This document shows, one piece after another, positions 34,800 to 46,896 of a stretch of DNA of 64,000 nt (positions are counted from its first letter, which is position 1; every line of letters starts with the position of its first letter). The stretch covers positions 20,651,696-20,715,695 of the forward strand of contig OX243825.1 in assembly GCA_945859605.1 (NCBI GenBank), written 5' to 3'. This DNA comes from Lumbricus rubellus. Its lineage: Eukaryota; Annelida; Clitellata; Crassiclitellata; Lumbricidae. The translations under genes and the position numbers were made by a program. The notes beneath the pieces were generated by a model. That model saw only the letters and a list, made by a program, of their open reading frames with translations, made no database searches and was not told the DNA's origin.

Positions 34800-36010
34800 T
34801 TACTTTAAAAATTAACATTCATATTATTTCTGTGATTACTGTCTAAAATATTTGCACATCTCTTTTAAGAGATGTTCATCCTACAAGAATAGCGTCTCGA
34901 GCAATTACAATTACTTTAAAAATTAACATTCATGTAATTTTTTGTGAATACTGTTCATAGTATTCGCACACCTCTTTTAAGAGATACTCATTCTACAAGG
35001 AATAACACCTGGATCAATTACAATTACTTTAGAAATAAACATTCATATAACTTTTTTGTGATTATTGTTCATGTTATTTGCACACCTCTTTTAAGAGATA
35101 ATCATCCTACAAAAATAGCGTCTCGAGCAATTACAATTACTTTAAAAATTTACATTCATTGCATTTTAGTGAAAACTGTTCATAGTATTTTCACACCTCT
35201 TTTAAGAGTTACCCATCCAACAGGCATAACAATAGGAACAATTACAATTACTTTTAAATTTAACATTCATACGATTATTTGTGATTACTGTCCAAAATAT
35301 GTGAACACCTCTTTTAAGAGATACTCATCACACAGGAATAACACCCTAGAGCAATTATAATTACTTTAAAAATTAATACTCATGTCTTTTTTGTAATTAC
35401 TGTTCATAGTATTTGCACACCTCTTTTAGAAGATACTCATCCTACAGGAATAACCTCTTGAACAATTACAAATACTTTAAAAAATTACATTCATATTATT
35501 TTTTGTGATACTGTTCATAGTATTTGTACACCTCTTTTAAGAGATACCCATCTTACAGGAATAACCTCTGAAACAATTACAATTACTTTAAAAAGTCAAC
35601 TTTCATATCTTTTTGAGATTACTGTTCATAGTTTTTTGCACACCTCTTTTAAGAGATACGCATCATACAGGAATAACACCTTCGAGAAATTATAATTACT
35701 TTAAAAATTTCCATTCATGTCTTATGTCTTTTTTGTGATTACAGTCCACGATATTTGCACACCTCTTTTAAGAGATACTCATCATACAGGAATAACACCC
35801 TCGAGCAAATACAATTACTTAAAAAATTAATATTCATGACTTTTTGTGATTACTGTCCACAGTATTTTCACAATTCGTTGATGAGGCATTCATCCTACAA
35901 GAAAAGCGTCTCGAACAATTACAATTACTTTAAAAATTAACTTTCATGTCAATACTGTTCATAGTACTTGCACACCTCTTTTAAATATAAATTATAATCA
36001 TTCTACAAGA
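34800..36010. repeat. Tandem array, period about 110 bp, inside hAT
   Basis: About ten imperfect copies of a unit with cacacctcttttaagagat, actcatcctacaggaataac, caattacaattactttaaaa and gtgattactgttcatagtat. Confidence 0.9.
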
Positions 36011-36274
36011 ATTAAAATCGCGATTTTTGCGACTTTTTTCGTGATAATCTCGAGATTTACGCGACTTTTTCTCGTAATCTCGCGACATTTTTTTCGAAAT
36101 CTGGCAACCCTGTTATAAAGCGCCTCTAATTAGTTGTCAAAATTTCTGGACACTTTTTTTAGTCGTCAAAAACACCTTTTTTAGGCTTCGCGCTTAATTA
36201 AGCGATCGTCATTCGGCCGCTCGTCCGTCCCCCCCAAAGTTCGGACCAGGTCTCCGCCTATGGTTAAAACAAAA

Positions 36275-36616
36275 ACAAAAAATTGATCTAGGTTTGCTAG
36301 GTTTAAAAATGTTTTTGAATAGTACTCTAGAGATAAAGTTACAATTATCTTTTTCCGGAAAAGAGAAGTCATGAGCCCGAGGACGGAGTTCATGACCACA
36401 GTAGGGGCGAGGCGGAGGGAATAGTCGGTACAGTACATGTAATTTATAATTGCGTATTGCGTTGAACAGGCGTTCATCAGCTTCATCTGCCATCTCTGAT
36501 GCACTGGAGGATTGAGATGGTAGGTACTGTTTGCGCTTCATCTTCCTCAGCAGCCGCTCAATTCGTTCTCGTTCCTCAGCGGTGGTATAACCCCACCAGG
36601 CTGGGGAGGCATACAT
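36275..36616 (-). pseudogene. LINE reverse-transcriptase tail
   Basis: The minus strand reads MYASPAWWGYTTAEERERIE, then RLFNAIRNYKLHVLYRLFPP, HELRPRAHDFSFP and NCNFISRVLFKNIF. This is typical of the C-terminus of non-LTR reverse transcriptases. The 5' part is missing. The hAT at 33315-36262 inserted just beside it. Confidence 0.8.
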
Positions 36617-36619
36617 TAA

Positions 36620-37275
36620 TAATAAAATATAATATTCTTTAAATTGACTTTAATGATTCAATCTGACAAACCGCAGAATGATTACAGGTACAGGTAATAC
36701 GAAAAGCGGCCCACTATAGCACGACACACAGGTCGGCTTTACAGCAGTGGGTTCGGTAGCTTAACACTATTGGCCTAAGTGCTGGATCACTTCTAGTTCG
36801 GCCAGGCCAGAAGTGGGAAGGGCTAATTTTTATGTCGACTGGTTATTCTGTCAATCAAACGAATATACATCTGTTAAAGGCCTATGGTGTTTAGTAGCAA
36901 AATGAGGGTGATGAGGGTCAGTTTTAGTCCTGTATAAATGTGCACTGTAATTTATTCAAAGATTTCAAGTAGGTTGTTGTTTTCAAAGATTATATCTTTG
37001 TTCGAAGTCCGCGACTGTTTTTTCCATAATCAGTTGCGTGGATTTCTCTCTGTGTGTAAGCTATGATTGCATTATGCTTAGCATAGGCCTAAAGGCCCAG
37101 CAACCGTGGCACTATTATTGTCTACGTCTATATAGGCCGCCGCCATGTTTTTTTGTTTCAGCCAAGAACCAGTTACCCGGATGTCCACGTGCTCGTTCCG
37201 TTTGCAGCTGTAGCCGTCCGCAGACGATCATAGATCTCGAGTGTTGGAACTTGGAACGCGCTGTCTCTGGCCAAA
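36620..37275 (+). promoter_or_regulatory. Unit D leader / promoter block
   Basis: The conserved leader begins near 37028. A TATA-like TATATAGG lies at 37129-37136. About 10 bp on, an ATG at 37144 in a strong context (gccgccgccATG) opens a 22-codon upstream frame that stops before the main start; the same context is kept in unit E. A CACGTG E-box lies near 37186. Upstream, near 36852, is the empty TA site of the two mariner elements of unit A. Promoter and upstream-ORF function are inferred. Confidence 0.55.
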
Positions 37276-37334
37276 ATGTCCAGTTTGAAGCACAGACGAG
37301 ATTCTTCCGCTGTCAGTGATGATGAGAAATATTG
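37276..37334 (+). CDS. Unit D exon 1
   Basis: 59 nt: ATG with A at -3, encoding MSSLKHRRDSSAVSDDEKY plus two bases, then donor GTAAAA at 37335. Joined to the acceptor at 38508 the split codon becomes TGG (Trp) and the frame continues LDHQAITDLF without a break. The RRDSS motif fits a basophilic-kinase site by pattern only. The segment is polar and has no signal peptide, consistent with a cytosolic protein. Confidence 0.8.
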
Positions 37335-38507
37335 GTAAAAATCTGCATTATTTTTTTTACCATGGTGAAATAGTTTCAAATGGTTGAGAAATGATCAAAA
37401 TGGTAGATTCTTTCATTTAAACTAATTTATTTTTAATTAATGACCTAAATTGATTAGACCTACACCAAGGGCGGATACAGAAACTTTGGACCGGGGAGGG
37501 GGCAAAAATTCTTGGCCTTGGTTTTGGAAAAAATTTTCTTTAGTATCCGCCAAAAAAGTTGATGAACTTTTTCTTCTGGCGAAATTTCCGGGAAAATTAT
37601 ACCATTTTTTTAGTCATCTGCCAAAATTTTCGAGAAAATGTTACCATTTCATATGCCAAAAAAGTTGATGACCTTTTTTTTAGTCGTCTGGCAAAATTGT
37701 CGGGAAAATTATACCATTTCATCCGTCAAAAAACTTGATGACCTTTTTTTGTCATCTGGCAAAATTTTCGGAAAAATTATGAATAAAAAATTATAAGCTT
37801 CTTGAAACCATAAAATTATGGGGGGGGCCACGATACATGGGCATTTCTAAATGGGGGGCATGGCCGGATTTTCCCCACCCTGGATCCGCCCTTGACCTAC
37901 ACTCAGAGTATTTATAGCAACAATATTAGTATCACTATTCACTTATTAAATTTGATTTTGATTTGATTCGATGTAGGCCTATTGTATTTAGTGCCAGCTT
38001 TATTCTCATGATTCTATAGCAATTCGTCTTAAGTTTGGTGTTGAACAGATTATGATAGGACCTATTTGTCTATAGGGACTGCACTCTTTGTAAAATTCTT
38101 TCTTAGGACTACTGAAAGTTGATAGCCTAGCTAATAATTACGCTTTTACATGTTCCAGGCAGGCATTTTCGCGTATATAATATTTGTTACAAATAACGTA
38201 AGATGATTATTGATTGGTGTTGAGACAATAATATTTGGTCGATTATTCCAGTTTACACCATGTTCCAATAATGTTGGAATCAACTTTTGAATCAACTGGA
38301 AAACTTGATTGATTTCATATAGGCGGCAATAGGCCTACTCCTATTTAGCCTACTGTCAATCTGATCAATATATTTGATATTCTCATTCAATTTCATTACG
38401 TTGTCACGCTCTATGGCTTTCAATTAAATGGAATGGTTGATTGATTGATTGATTGTATGCCTGTAAGATATAAATAAACGCAAGATTATCTTACTTGCTT
38501 TGTGCAG
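37335..38507 (+). other. Unit D intron 1
   Basis: GT donor, ttgctttgtgcag acceptor. It contains a hAT MITE (37466-37894). The rest aligns with the introns of A, B and E. Confidence 0.7.
37466..37894. mobile_element. hAT MITE in unit D intron
   Basis: The ends are CAAGGGCGGATACAG and inverted CTGGATCCGCCCTTG. The 8-bp duplication acctacac is exact (37458-37465 and 37895-37902). Inside are repeats with period about 65-70 bp (cttttttttagtcgtctgg, aaaattataccatttc). The A and B introns are uninterrupted at this point. Confidence 0.94.
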
Positions 38508-41307
38508 GCTAGATCATCAGGCGATCACAGACTTGTTTGTTTCGGCAATTCGATTTTTAGATGTCGACAAAGTTGAAATGTTGTTGAAAAGTGATTTTGA
38601 AATCGATTACCCAAATAGCGATCATCACTCGGTTTTGCATAGTGCAATGAGATTAATTACGGTAGGAACAAGCAGTTGGGATGATATAGTTAACAAACAT
38701 CTGAATCCATTGTATAAGTCGGAAACATTCCTAAGAATCGTGCAAGATCTTCTTGAGTCTGGCAGGTTTAACGTAAATTCTTTGGATTATTCATCCAATA
38801 CCACTCTTCATTTTGCAGTTAAATACTGTAGTTGTAAAGCCTTCCCTGGCGACGAGTATAAAGCTATGGTTAAAGCTATCATCAAACTTCTTTTAAAGAA
38901 TAATGCTAATATAAATGCGAAAACCAGCGATGGAGAAACACCGCTTATGAAGGCCTCAAGAAACGGATGCAATCATATTGTTCAGCTGCTATTAGATTGG
39001 AGAGACGAACTCACTGCTGGAGTTGACTTGAATGCAAGAGATATGTACGGAGAGACTGCGCTTATTAAGGCAGCCAGGAGAACCGACGTTAATGTCGTTG
39101 AATTGCTTTTGCAACACGGATGTATGGATGAATTTCAAGATCATCGTGGATTCTACGCATTGCATGCGGTTATTTATGATCGTGACTTAGATCTAATTCG
39201 CGATGCCTCGAGAGATTTCCTAGGATCAATTGGGATAGAGAAAACATTAGCGTTGTTGGACCGTGATGATGTCAAATTTAATCATCTGAAAGAAACGATT
39301 AGCAAAAACCTGAATAAAATGGATGACATACAGAAGATAGTGAGAATGTTAGTAACTTCTGGTGGTGCAGACGTAAATTCTAAAGATTTTCGAGGCAATA
39401 CAGTCCTTGATTTGGCTGTGAAGTCAAAATTGCGCATCAGCCAAGAGACAATTGAGACGATTATGAAATCTGGTGGTAGTTGCTGTGCTTCTGCGAATAG
39501 AAATTCGCAAAGTTCCGAAAAAACTTTTCAATATGCTGATAATTTGGGGAAAACTCCAATCCATCGTTTGTCTGCGGTCCTACCTGAAATGTCAGTATCG
39601 GAAAAAATTGAAGTCTTTGACTCAACATATCTTTTGGAGTGCAATCTTTATAAAGAATCGTTTGAAACCATGGCGGTTGGAAAAGACCAAAGAGGCAGAA
39701 CAGCATTGCATTATGCCGTTTTGCCTACTTTGTTCTTGTCGGATGACCGAGTTCTATTGGGAAATATCCTAAAATTAACAAACATCATTAACGAAAGAGA
39801 CAACTACGGAAGAACACCTTTGCACTATTGCCAACGCACGGATGTCTATGAGTCACTTGTTGAGCAAGGAGCTGACGAATATATGCGAGATATCGATGGA
39901 AAAACACCACAAGATTTCAAACAACTGCGATTGGAAGAAGATAACAGAAGCAATTTGCCTTTGGAAGCAACTCGTGTGCTGGTTTATTGTTTCGACGACG
40001 ATGGTCATTGTGAAGAATGGTTCGAACTAGAAGACCAATTAAATATGAAAAAACTAGATGCTGAGATCATCTGGAAGGATTCAAAATACGCCTACCGCGA
40101 TCATTTTTCAACAACTATGTGCGATAAAGTCTGGCGGTTCATTAACAGGTTGTCAGACGAAATTGGAAAAAAGGATCCGAGATTTGAATGTCAACCTGTA
40201 TTAATTGGTAGCGCTGAAGAAGGAACAAAAGTTGGATTACCAGACGAATTTGATTTCAATTTCATTCTCACAAAACTCAGTGAATTGTGTGAAGTTGCCC
40301 AATCACCTGAGGCGCCAAGTGGATTTGCTCACTTGAAAAGAAGATCTTATAATGCTGAGCGATCAAGTCAAGTCATTAACAATGAAGAGAGCTTTGATAG
40401 GTTTTTCAACAATGATGGTTTACTTGTGACTACAGAAATCGCATCTAGATTCAGATTTCTGTACCTACAAATAATGAGGGAGTCAGAGTTCTGGGACGGA
40501 GAAGATGTTTTCGAATGGGAAACGCATAACGAAATCGGTTTGGTTTGTGACAAAGAGGAGGAAAAGTGTAACGATTATGAAGTTGCAAATGATTTTTGCA
40601 GTAGTATTCGACTGAAACTGAATCGTCCGATCAATGGCAGATACATGTTCACAGATATATCTTTGGATATCGTTCCCTGCATTCGGATAAACGATTTCTG
40701 GCCAGGAGAGGCGTCCAGTGACAACATAAAGTGTGTAGGATGTCATCTGGTATTTGATCAACCTCAGAGAAAGTATCCATGGGTTCCATTTTCAGATACA
40801 TTTGCCAGAATCTCTTTTGCACAGGCAGAGAGTCGATTAATCAAAGAGTGTTCAGCTGTTGCAAGAGCGGCTTATATGGTTGGTAAATATCTGTTTTATT
40901 ATGATAAACCAAAACTCACGTATGTTTTGAAGACTTGTCTTCTGTACTGCATCGAAGCGTTAAAAAACTGCACAAGCAACAGTTTACAATACGAAGACAT
41001 AAATCCAGATGAACTAAGATTTTTTGTTGAGAGACTGATGCTATGTTTTCACGAGTTCTACCAACAGGATTTCCTTCCATGTTACATGATGCCATCCTTC
41101 CATTTGCCAATCGAAGATTGCTTGAAATCTAAACACGATAAGCTGCTGAATGAATTAAGCTTTCGATACCCGTTGTTTGCTTGTAAGTTATATAGGAGCG
41201 TTTCTACAACAAACAATGAGGTTGACGTTTGTATTCCAACTCCTGAGCCATTGAATGAACATTTCAACAGAGAGGAGCTACTGAGAAGACTTTCAGAGGA
41301 TAATTGA
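38508..41307 (+). CDS. Unit D ankyrin repeat - cGAS-like nucleotidyltransferase, exon 2 (intact)
   Basis: With exon 1 this gives a 952-residue protein with no breaks, the only intact member of the array. Residues about 37-497 hold nine ankyrin-type units (TTLHFAV, GETPLMKA, GETALIKA, FYALHAV, GNTVLDLA, GKTPIHRL, GRTALHYA, GRTPLHYC, GKTPQDFK). Residues about 530-905 are a Mab-21/cGAS-like nucleotidyltransferase: IGSAEEGTKVGLPDEFDF (GS at 587-588, catalytic acids E600 and D602), third acid D740 in SLDIVP, then the helical C-terminal part (ISFAQAESRLIKECS, KLTYVLKTCLLYCIEAL, LPCYMMPSFHLPI). Family members such as cGAS and invertebrate cGLRs sense nucleic acid and make cyclic dinucleotides. The distance from D602 to D740 is longer than in human cGAS, and no cGAS zinc-thumb pattern is seen. 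Ligand and product are unknown. Stop is at 41305-41307; possible poly(A) signal AATAAA at 41794. Confidence 0.88.
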
Positions 41308-41605
41308 TCATCAGTTGAGCGTAGACGTGTGCAACCGGATCGCCTTGCGAAGGAGCGAAATGTTCGATCTGATAGCAAAGGTGAATTGCAGGTTATATCG
41401 AAAACAAGCAGAAAGAGAAGAAAGCAGATTAACGCGAACAAGACCAAAGTGAAAAGAACAGATTTGGTAGAAACGAACTGAACGATGTAAGCTGCTTAGC
41501 ACTTTCATTACAAAGGGAAAAGTCTAGTTTGGATAAGTAGAATGTTATGAAGTCATCACATGTGCAGTAGACTTGGATATCAGACATTACCTGTATAACC
41601 TGTGA
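41308..41605 (+). other. Unit D 3' flank, former coding tail
   Basis: After the stop the sequence still resembles the longer C-terminal tail of unit A (ttgagcgt, cgaaggagc, tagaaacgaactga). It appears to be coding sequence that became 3' UTR. Confidence 0.55.
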
Positions 41606-42118
41606 TAGGTCATAAACGAAGGTTAATGGATTGTCGTTGCTTAGTAGGTTGCCTACTTTTGATTTTGTCATTCCGGGACTCCCAATGTCACTTTGCTTTA
41701 AACATCACTGTTGCATTGTCCACATAACTCAATTGAATGCAATAGGCTATATGTTGTGACAGTACAATAATTATAGGATCTACAATCTAACCTAATAAAA
41801 ATAGACTAGTCGTTAATAATTTTGCAGATAAATCGAGCTTTTAAGTTCCAGTAACTTAGCAGGCCTACTATACCAGAGTAGGTGCAGACGTATGAGCCCA
41901 GCAATGGCGATGTTCATAGGCATTTAGGCACAATGTAGCTTATGCTCATACAATTATATGCCTACGTCCTGCACGCAGATTAGGCCTACGGATTTCATTT
42001 ATTAAATTAGTAGGTCTGCGATCCGAGAGCTGAACCTTTCATAAATTTATAGGCCTACTTCTGCTGACTTTTAAGCTGTCTCAGAACACTAGATAAAAAG
42101 TCATAGAAATCAGTAGAT
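41606..42118. repeat. Direct duplication, copy 1 (about 510 bp)
   Basis: Nearly identical to 42643-43157 (both start around taggtcataaacgaaggtt and run to agaaatcagtagat). Single copy in the other units. Confidence 0.88.
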
Positions 42119-42411
42119 AACAACAACCTTGTGCTCAGTAGTGTAGTCCTATAAATGAAGTGGGGAACACTCTTTATAATAATATTATTATGAGTATTAT
42201 TATTAATATTCCATTATCTCTGGAAAAAAGTGGAGGAACGGCGTTCCCCCGCGTCCCCCCCCCCCCGACCACACCACTGCTTGTGCTGTCAGTTCGTTGA
42301 ACTCTAGCGATCGTCTTTATCCCTGGAAAAAGTGGGGGAACGGCGTTCCCCCGCGTCCCCCCCCCCGACCACACCACTGCTTGTGCTGTAAGTTCGTTGA
42401 ACTCTAGCGAT
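42119..42411. repeat. Tandem doubling of a G/C-run element end
   Basis: Two copies of a phrase of about 120 bp (ggaacggcgttcccccgcg, accacaccactgcttgtgct, gttgaactctagcgatcgtc). Confidence 0.8.
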
Positions 42412-42640
42412 CGTCAAGGCCAGCCTTCTCCATTGCTTTCTTTCTGTTGTCGCTTTTCTTAGTTGTTCCAGATTCATTCCTGTTGTTTCTTGAACATCGT
42501 CCAACCATCTTTTCCTTGGTCGCCCTTGTTTTCTCCTTCCCTCACCGCATGCCAGCATAATATCTTTCTCCGAACCATTTGAACGCATAACATGACCAAA
42601 GAAAACCAACTTTTCTTTATATGCTTGTGTAGCCTGTGTT
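42412..42640 (-). mobile_element. LINE ORF2 3' fragment
   Basis: The minus strand reads KLVFFGHVMRSNGSEKDIML, then GEGRRKQGRPRKRWLDDV and LEQLRKATTERKQWRRLA. This is the C-terminal tail of a non-LTR reverse transcriptase. It lies between the two copies of the 510-bp duplication. Confidence 0.82.
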
Positions 42641-42642
42641 AG

Positions 42643-43157
42643 GTCATAAACGAAGGTTAATGGATTGTCGTTGCTTAATAGGTTGCCTACTTTTGATTTT
42701 GTCATTCCGAGACTCCCAATGTCACTTTGCTTTAAACATCACTGTTGCATTGTCCACATAACTCAATTGAATGCAATAGGCTATATGTTGTGACAGTACA
42801 ATAATTATAGGATCTACAATCTAACCTAATAAAAATAGGCTAGTCGTTAATAATTTTGCAGATAAATCGAGCTTTTAAGTTCCAGTAACTTAGCAGGCCT
42901 ACTATACCAGAGTAGGTGCAGGCGTATGAGCCCAGCAATGGCGATGTTCATAGGCATTTAGACACAATGTAGCTTATGCTCATACAATTATATGCCTACG
43001 TCCTGCACGCAGATTAGGCCTACGGATTTCATTTATTAAATTAGTAGGTCTGCGATCCGAGAGCTGAACCTTTCATAAATTTAAAGGCCTACTTCTGCCG
43101 ACTTTTAAGCTGTCTCAGAACACTATAGATAAAAAGTCATAGAAATCAATAGATAGG
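42643..43157. repeat. Direct duplication, copy 2
   Basis: Second copy of 41606-42118, differing by few bases. Confidence 0.88.
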
Positions 43158-44023
43158 CCTAACATGTTAAAATTTAGATTGATGAATAGCTCCGCTTTTA
43201 CAAGGTCGGTGCTCAGATATTCTCATTGCGGTTTTAGACAACAATGCTGAATGCGCTTTCTCTCTCCTTCTCCCTCCTCCTCCCCCTCCCTCCCTCTCCC
43301 TTCCCCCACCCTCTTTCTCGCGCGCGAAAAGCATAAAAACCTAGGACACACGACTCAACGTCCTACCGGGTGTCAGTGGTTTGTAAAGTGTTTAAGACTT
43401 CAGGCCAGCATTGTCCAACATTCGATGTTCAGCCAATAGAAAACGCAAAACTCATATCGTTCAACTTATTGAGTTCAGTGGGCAAAAATAATAAGAGCAA
43501 CATTGTGGAAGTAGATCTATGTAAATTCCAGGACAATTTGGGAAGAATTGTCAGAACTTCAGTAAGTGATAATTTACGGTTCCTCCACTACAAAGTTTGG
43601 GGTTCATCCTCTGTTCCCCCTAGGCTAAGTCTCCGCCCATGAGTTTACTTGACTGAAAACAATTATCTTAGAAATGTGTTTTAACCGTTTTTCATTTTGC
43701 GCTAAAATATTATATCGATTAATCGTAAAAGCTATACATATCTTCTTGTTCTAGGCTATACAACAGACAGACAAACAAATAGACAGACAGACACAAGTCG
43801 ATTACAGATAGAATAAGAATAAAATTGCGTATATCAATAAAAACGAAAATAAATATAAAAGCATACAGATGAAGGAAAGGCAAACAATCTACCCAAAAAG
43901 CTGACAGACAGACAGACAAACACACAGACGCACAGAGAAAGAAAAAAACCAAAAGAGAAAGGGCCATACAGAGTGAAAGAGATAGACAGACAAACAGAAA
44001 CACTCAGAGAGTGTGAGAGAGAC

Positions 44024-44056
<33 letters not shown>

Positions 44057-44322
44057 GCCGGTTGAGAGGATAGGGTCAATCGATCTAACTGTTTCTTAAG
44101 TATCATCGTGCAGTTGGTGTAATATAAAGTATATTATGTCGGTGTTATTCATTCGGTGTCATTTTCGTTTCTTCTTGTCTTTATTTTTTCTCGTTGGTGG
44201 CTCGGCGACTGGAAACTGGAGCAGGAGACCTGCACCACAACACATCCCAACACACGTTAATTAATTATACACCAGTCACATAAAGACGTAGGCCTATACA
44301 AAATGCTGCTACTCAAACATAC
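43158..44322 (+). other. Unit D flank, low-complexity tracts
   Basis: CT-rich tract (43256-43320), AGAC tract (43760-44056) and conserved flank. No gene. Confidence 0.45.
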
Positions 44323-44530
44323 ATTTGTGGGGTGCGGTGCTGTATGGGTGTGTTCGTTGCCTTGGAGCCGGAAGGTTGTGGGTTCGAGTCCACCTCAAGC
44401 GGCCGTGTAGGGACCCTGGGCAAGTCCTTCACTCGCAGTTGCTCATGCACTTTGGCGTGAAACTCCTATGCAGTGTCCACGCTGTAATCGGAAGCGCCTC
44501 TGATTAACAAGCATGAAGGGGCGTTATAGA
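44323..44530 (+). mobile_element. tRNA-derived SINE (unit D flank)
   Basis: GTGGGGTGCGGTGCTGTATG start, B-box GGGTTCGAGTCC. The tail is altered to an A-rich aaataaataaaa run, shared with unit E but not A, B or C, so D and E are closest here. Confidence 0.82.
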
Positions 44531-44741
44531 CGTAGAGAAGTAAATTAAAATAAATAAAATAGATAAATAAAAAGTAACCCACTCCCATCGACATTAACAG
44601 TCAATTGAACGTTGGTTTCAGAGCCTCCAGTGACCTCTGCAGTGAATCGTGGGAAGTAATGGATTTCCTTAAACGCAATTAAATTATCTACATCGACATA
44701 AATATATCAATTGGAATGCTGCGACAGTGTAAGCTCTTATA

Positions 44742-45745
44742 CAGGGTGGCCCAAAAAAAGTGATAACACAACCTAGCAAAGGGTCATTTAATATAATTGA
44801 ATCAATATAACGTTTTGTAATTTACTGTCGTATGCCAAGTAGTAATTACTCTACTCATAAAACATGTTCAATGTGTCCCTCTTGCTTCTGAACAACGTTT
44901 TGTAAGCGAGAAACACCAACTGATACCATGATACCGCAGCTGAAAAGTTCACGTTTTCGTATGTCTCCTTTCTGGAACTTAATTGTCTTTTCTTTGATTC
45001 AATTGAATAAATACGACCATGTTGAGAATTAACTGGCGTGGCAAAGGTGAATATCTTGTTGTGGGTAAACCATATGGTTCATACACTTCTGTCATTAGGA
45101 AACTGTTCAAGTAGCTGCTAACTACGTTGCAAACGTTTCAATTTGCAATTTTCGTTGAGCGTCTGCCCGATCACACGCTTGTTCGTTTTCAGTTGTTGTA
45201 AATATTGCTTTACAATACGTTACACCGACGACCGTGATAGACCCTTTTCTCTTTGAATTTCCCCCGGACTTTGTGACTGTGAGGATCATCTTCTTGACTG
45301 CAGATCAGCTCACTCACCCACTCAATGTTCTGTCGTGTTCTAGCAGACTTTGGCCGACCACTTCCGCGTTTACGTTCTGTTGTACCGTCATCATCAATTT
45401 ATTTCATAACCCAACTGACTCTATAGGCTTTGTGTGGAAACAATTTTTTTTTTGCCTTGCACTCCAATGTTTCTCAATTCGCAAATATTTAATCAGAATA
45501 CGGTCTTTTGTTGTGCTTTTTGTCATTCTGGTTAAAATATCTTCAAAACACGCATAAGTTGACGACTGGCAAATAAAAAATGAAAAATGTCGACCGGAAG
45601 TTGTCGTAATAATGATGTCAAATGACTAAACAGTTAAGTAAGTAAATTAGTGAACTTTTTCAGCTATTATGGATATAGTCTAAACAGATTTGAACTAATT
45701 ATAGTACATTATACGAGGTGTTATCACTTTTTTTGGGCCACCCTG
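44742..45745 (-). mobile_element. Mariner-type element in unit D flank
   Basis: Inverted ends CAGGGTGGCCCAAAAAAAGT with TA on both sides. On the minus strand near 45290-45365 the text RPKSARTRQNIEWVSELIC resembles the linker after the N-terminal helix-turn-helix of mariner transposases. The rest is decayed. Unit E has the empty site near 54322. Confidence 0.88.
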
Positions 45746-45834
45746 TACATAAAAACTTCTGGTGCTAATAAAAACAATACAGATGGCCTCGTAGATTGTT
45801 TAGTATTGCAAGCCATAATAGCGTCGCAGCTAAG

Positions 45835-46235
45835 ACGTTCCATTCTTGACCCGTATACAATTTAAGGTCCTAATTTTGGTCATCAAGTCTCAAATGGGTC
45901 TTGCTCCGAAGTATCTGTGTGATCAGATACTTCGCCCCCTTTCTGCCACTTCGCTGCGTCCTCTTAGGTCCTCTGATTGGCTTGACCTCTTTGTCCCGCG
46001 AGTCAGGACCGCCATGGCGCAATCCAGATCATTTGCCTGCATTGGTCCCTCCTTATGGAATGGGCTTCCCCCATCAGTTCGCTCTGCCATCCTCTCTGGT
46101 AGACTAAGTGTATCCTCATCTTTCTCTCGTCTAAAAACTTGCCTTTTTTCTCGGAGATGAACGCACTGGGAGCGCTTCTGAAAGGCTCTTGCTGCAAGAA
46201 GCGCTTTATAAATTGTCAGATAAGATAAGATAAGA
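45835..46235 (+). mobile_element. CR1/L2-like LINE 3' end
   Basis: The plus strand reads MGLAPKYLCDQI, LRSSDWLDLFVPRVRTAMAQ, RSFACIGPSLWNGLPPSVR and FSRLKTCLFSRR, typical of the ORF2 end in this LINE group. It ends in a (GATAA)n tail at 46215-46234. It is 5' truncated. Unit E lacks it at the matching site (near 54412). Confidence 0.85.
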
Positions 46236-46896
46236 TGTCTGGAGTCTCAGTATCGTTAAAGCTACCTGGAAAAAAGCTTTTCACTGTCTTAAGTGTGGGC
46301 TAAGCCGCATACCGCGGTCTGTGCAAAAGCAGCTGCGAGTAATTTAAAAACAGCTAAGCGTTCGTTGGAACCCTAATCTAAAGACCAATGTCTTACACTG
46401 TTGTATCGTATAGGCCCTGATTATTGCTATTTTTTAACCTGAGGTAGACAATCATGATCCTTTTTGTCCGGATTCGGAAATCGGGCGGTTGCGGGTTCGA
46501 CTCCGGGTAACGACCATGGGCAAGTTGTTTACGCACACGTGCCTCTGTCACCAAGTTGTATAATTTGGTACCGGTGTAAAGGTTTCAAATTACCCACTAA
46601 ACATTACCCCTTGCAAACTGTAAATTGCATCAAAAAAATCATCCCGCTTCTTGTTTTGGTCTGAAGATTTTCATCCGTCATCCCACTTCGGGGTTTGTGT
46701 TCAATATTTTCATATGTTTCTAAAATAGGCTACTAATCGCCGCTGAAATTACAATGGAGAAATGGCTTCGAGGCTACTATTTTTTCAGATCAAAAAAGTA
46801 TGATAGGCCTAGGCGATAAAAAAGAATGGCAAAAACGTGAGGGATAGAAAAAGGGCAGAGAGATGATGCACCTGTTGGAACCATTCTGACGATATG
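46236..46896 (+). other. Unit D flank, no gene
   Basis: No coding region is supported. Near 46490 a phrase ttgcgggttcgactccggg resembles a Pol III B-box and may be a SINE relic. Confidence 0.4.

Larger units (their letters stand above)
33315..36262. mobile_element. Non-autonomous hAT with LINE piece and satellite
   Basis: The ends are CATGGGCGGAGAC and inverted GTCTCCGCCTATG. The 8-bp duplication gttaaaac is exact (33307-33314 and 36263-36270). G-runs and C-runs sit just inside the left end. The interior holds a LINE tail with a large inverted repeat (34145-34607) and a tandem array (34800-36010). No transposase. Confidence 0.93.

Noticed and set aside
38508..41307. 2',5'-oligoadenylate synthase or DNA polymerase beta assignment
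   Set aside because: The sequence around the acids (PDEFDF) and the C-terminal LPCYMMPS-type helices fit Mab-21/cGAS-like proteins better.
38508..41307. cGAS-type zinc thumb
   Set aside because: No H-x5-CC-x6-C pattern is seen. The local CVGCH near residues 762-766 is not a full site and is partly variable between units.
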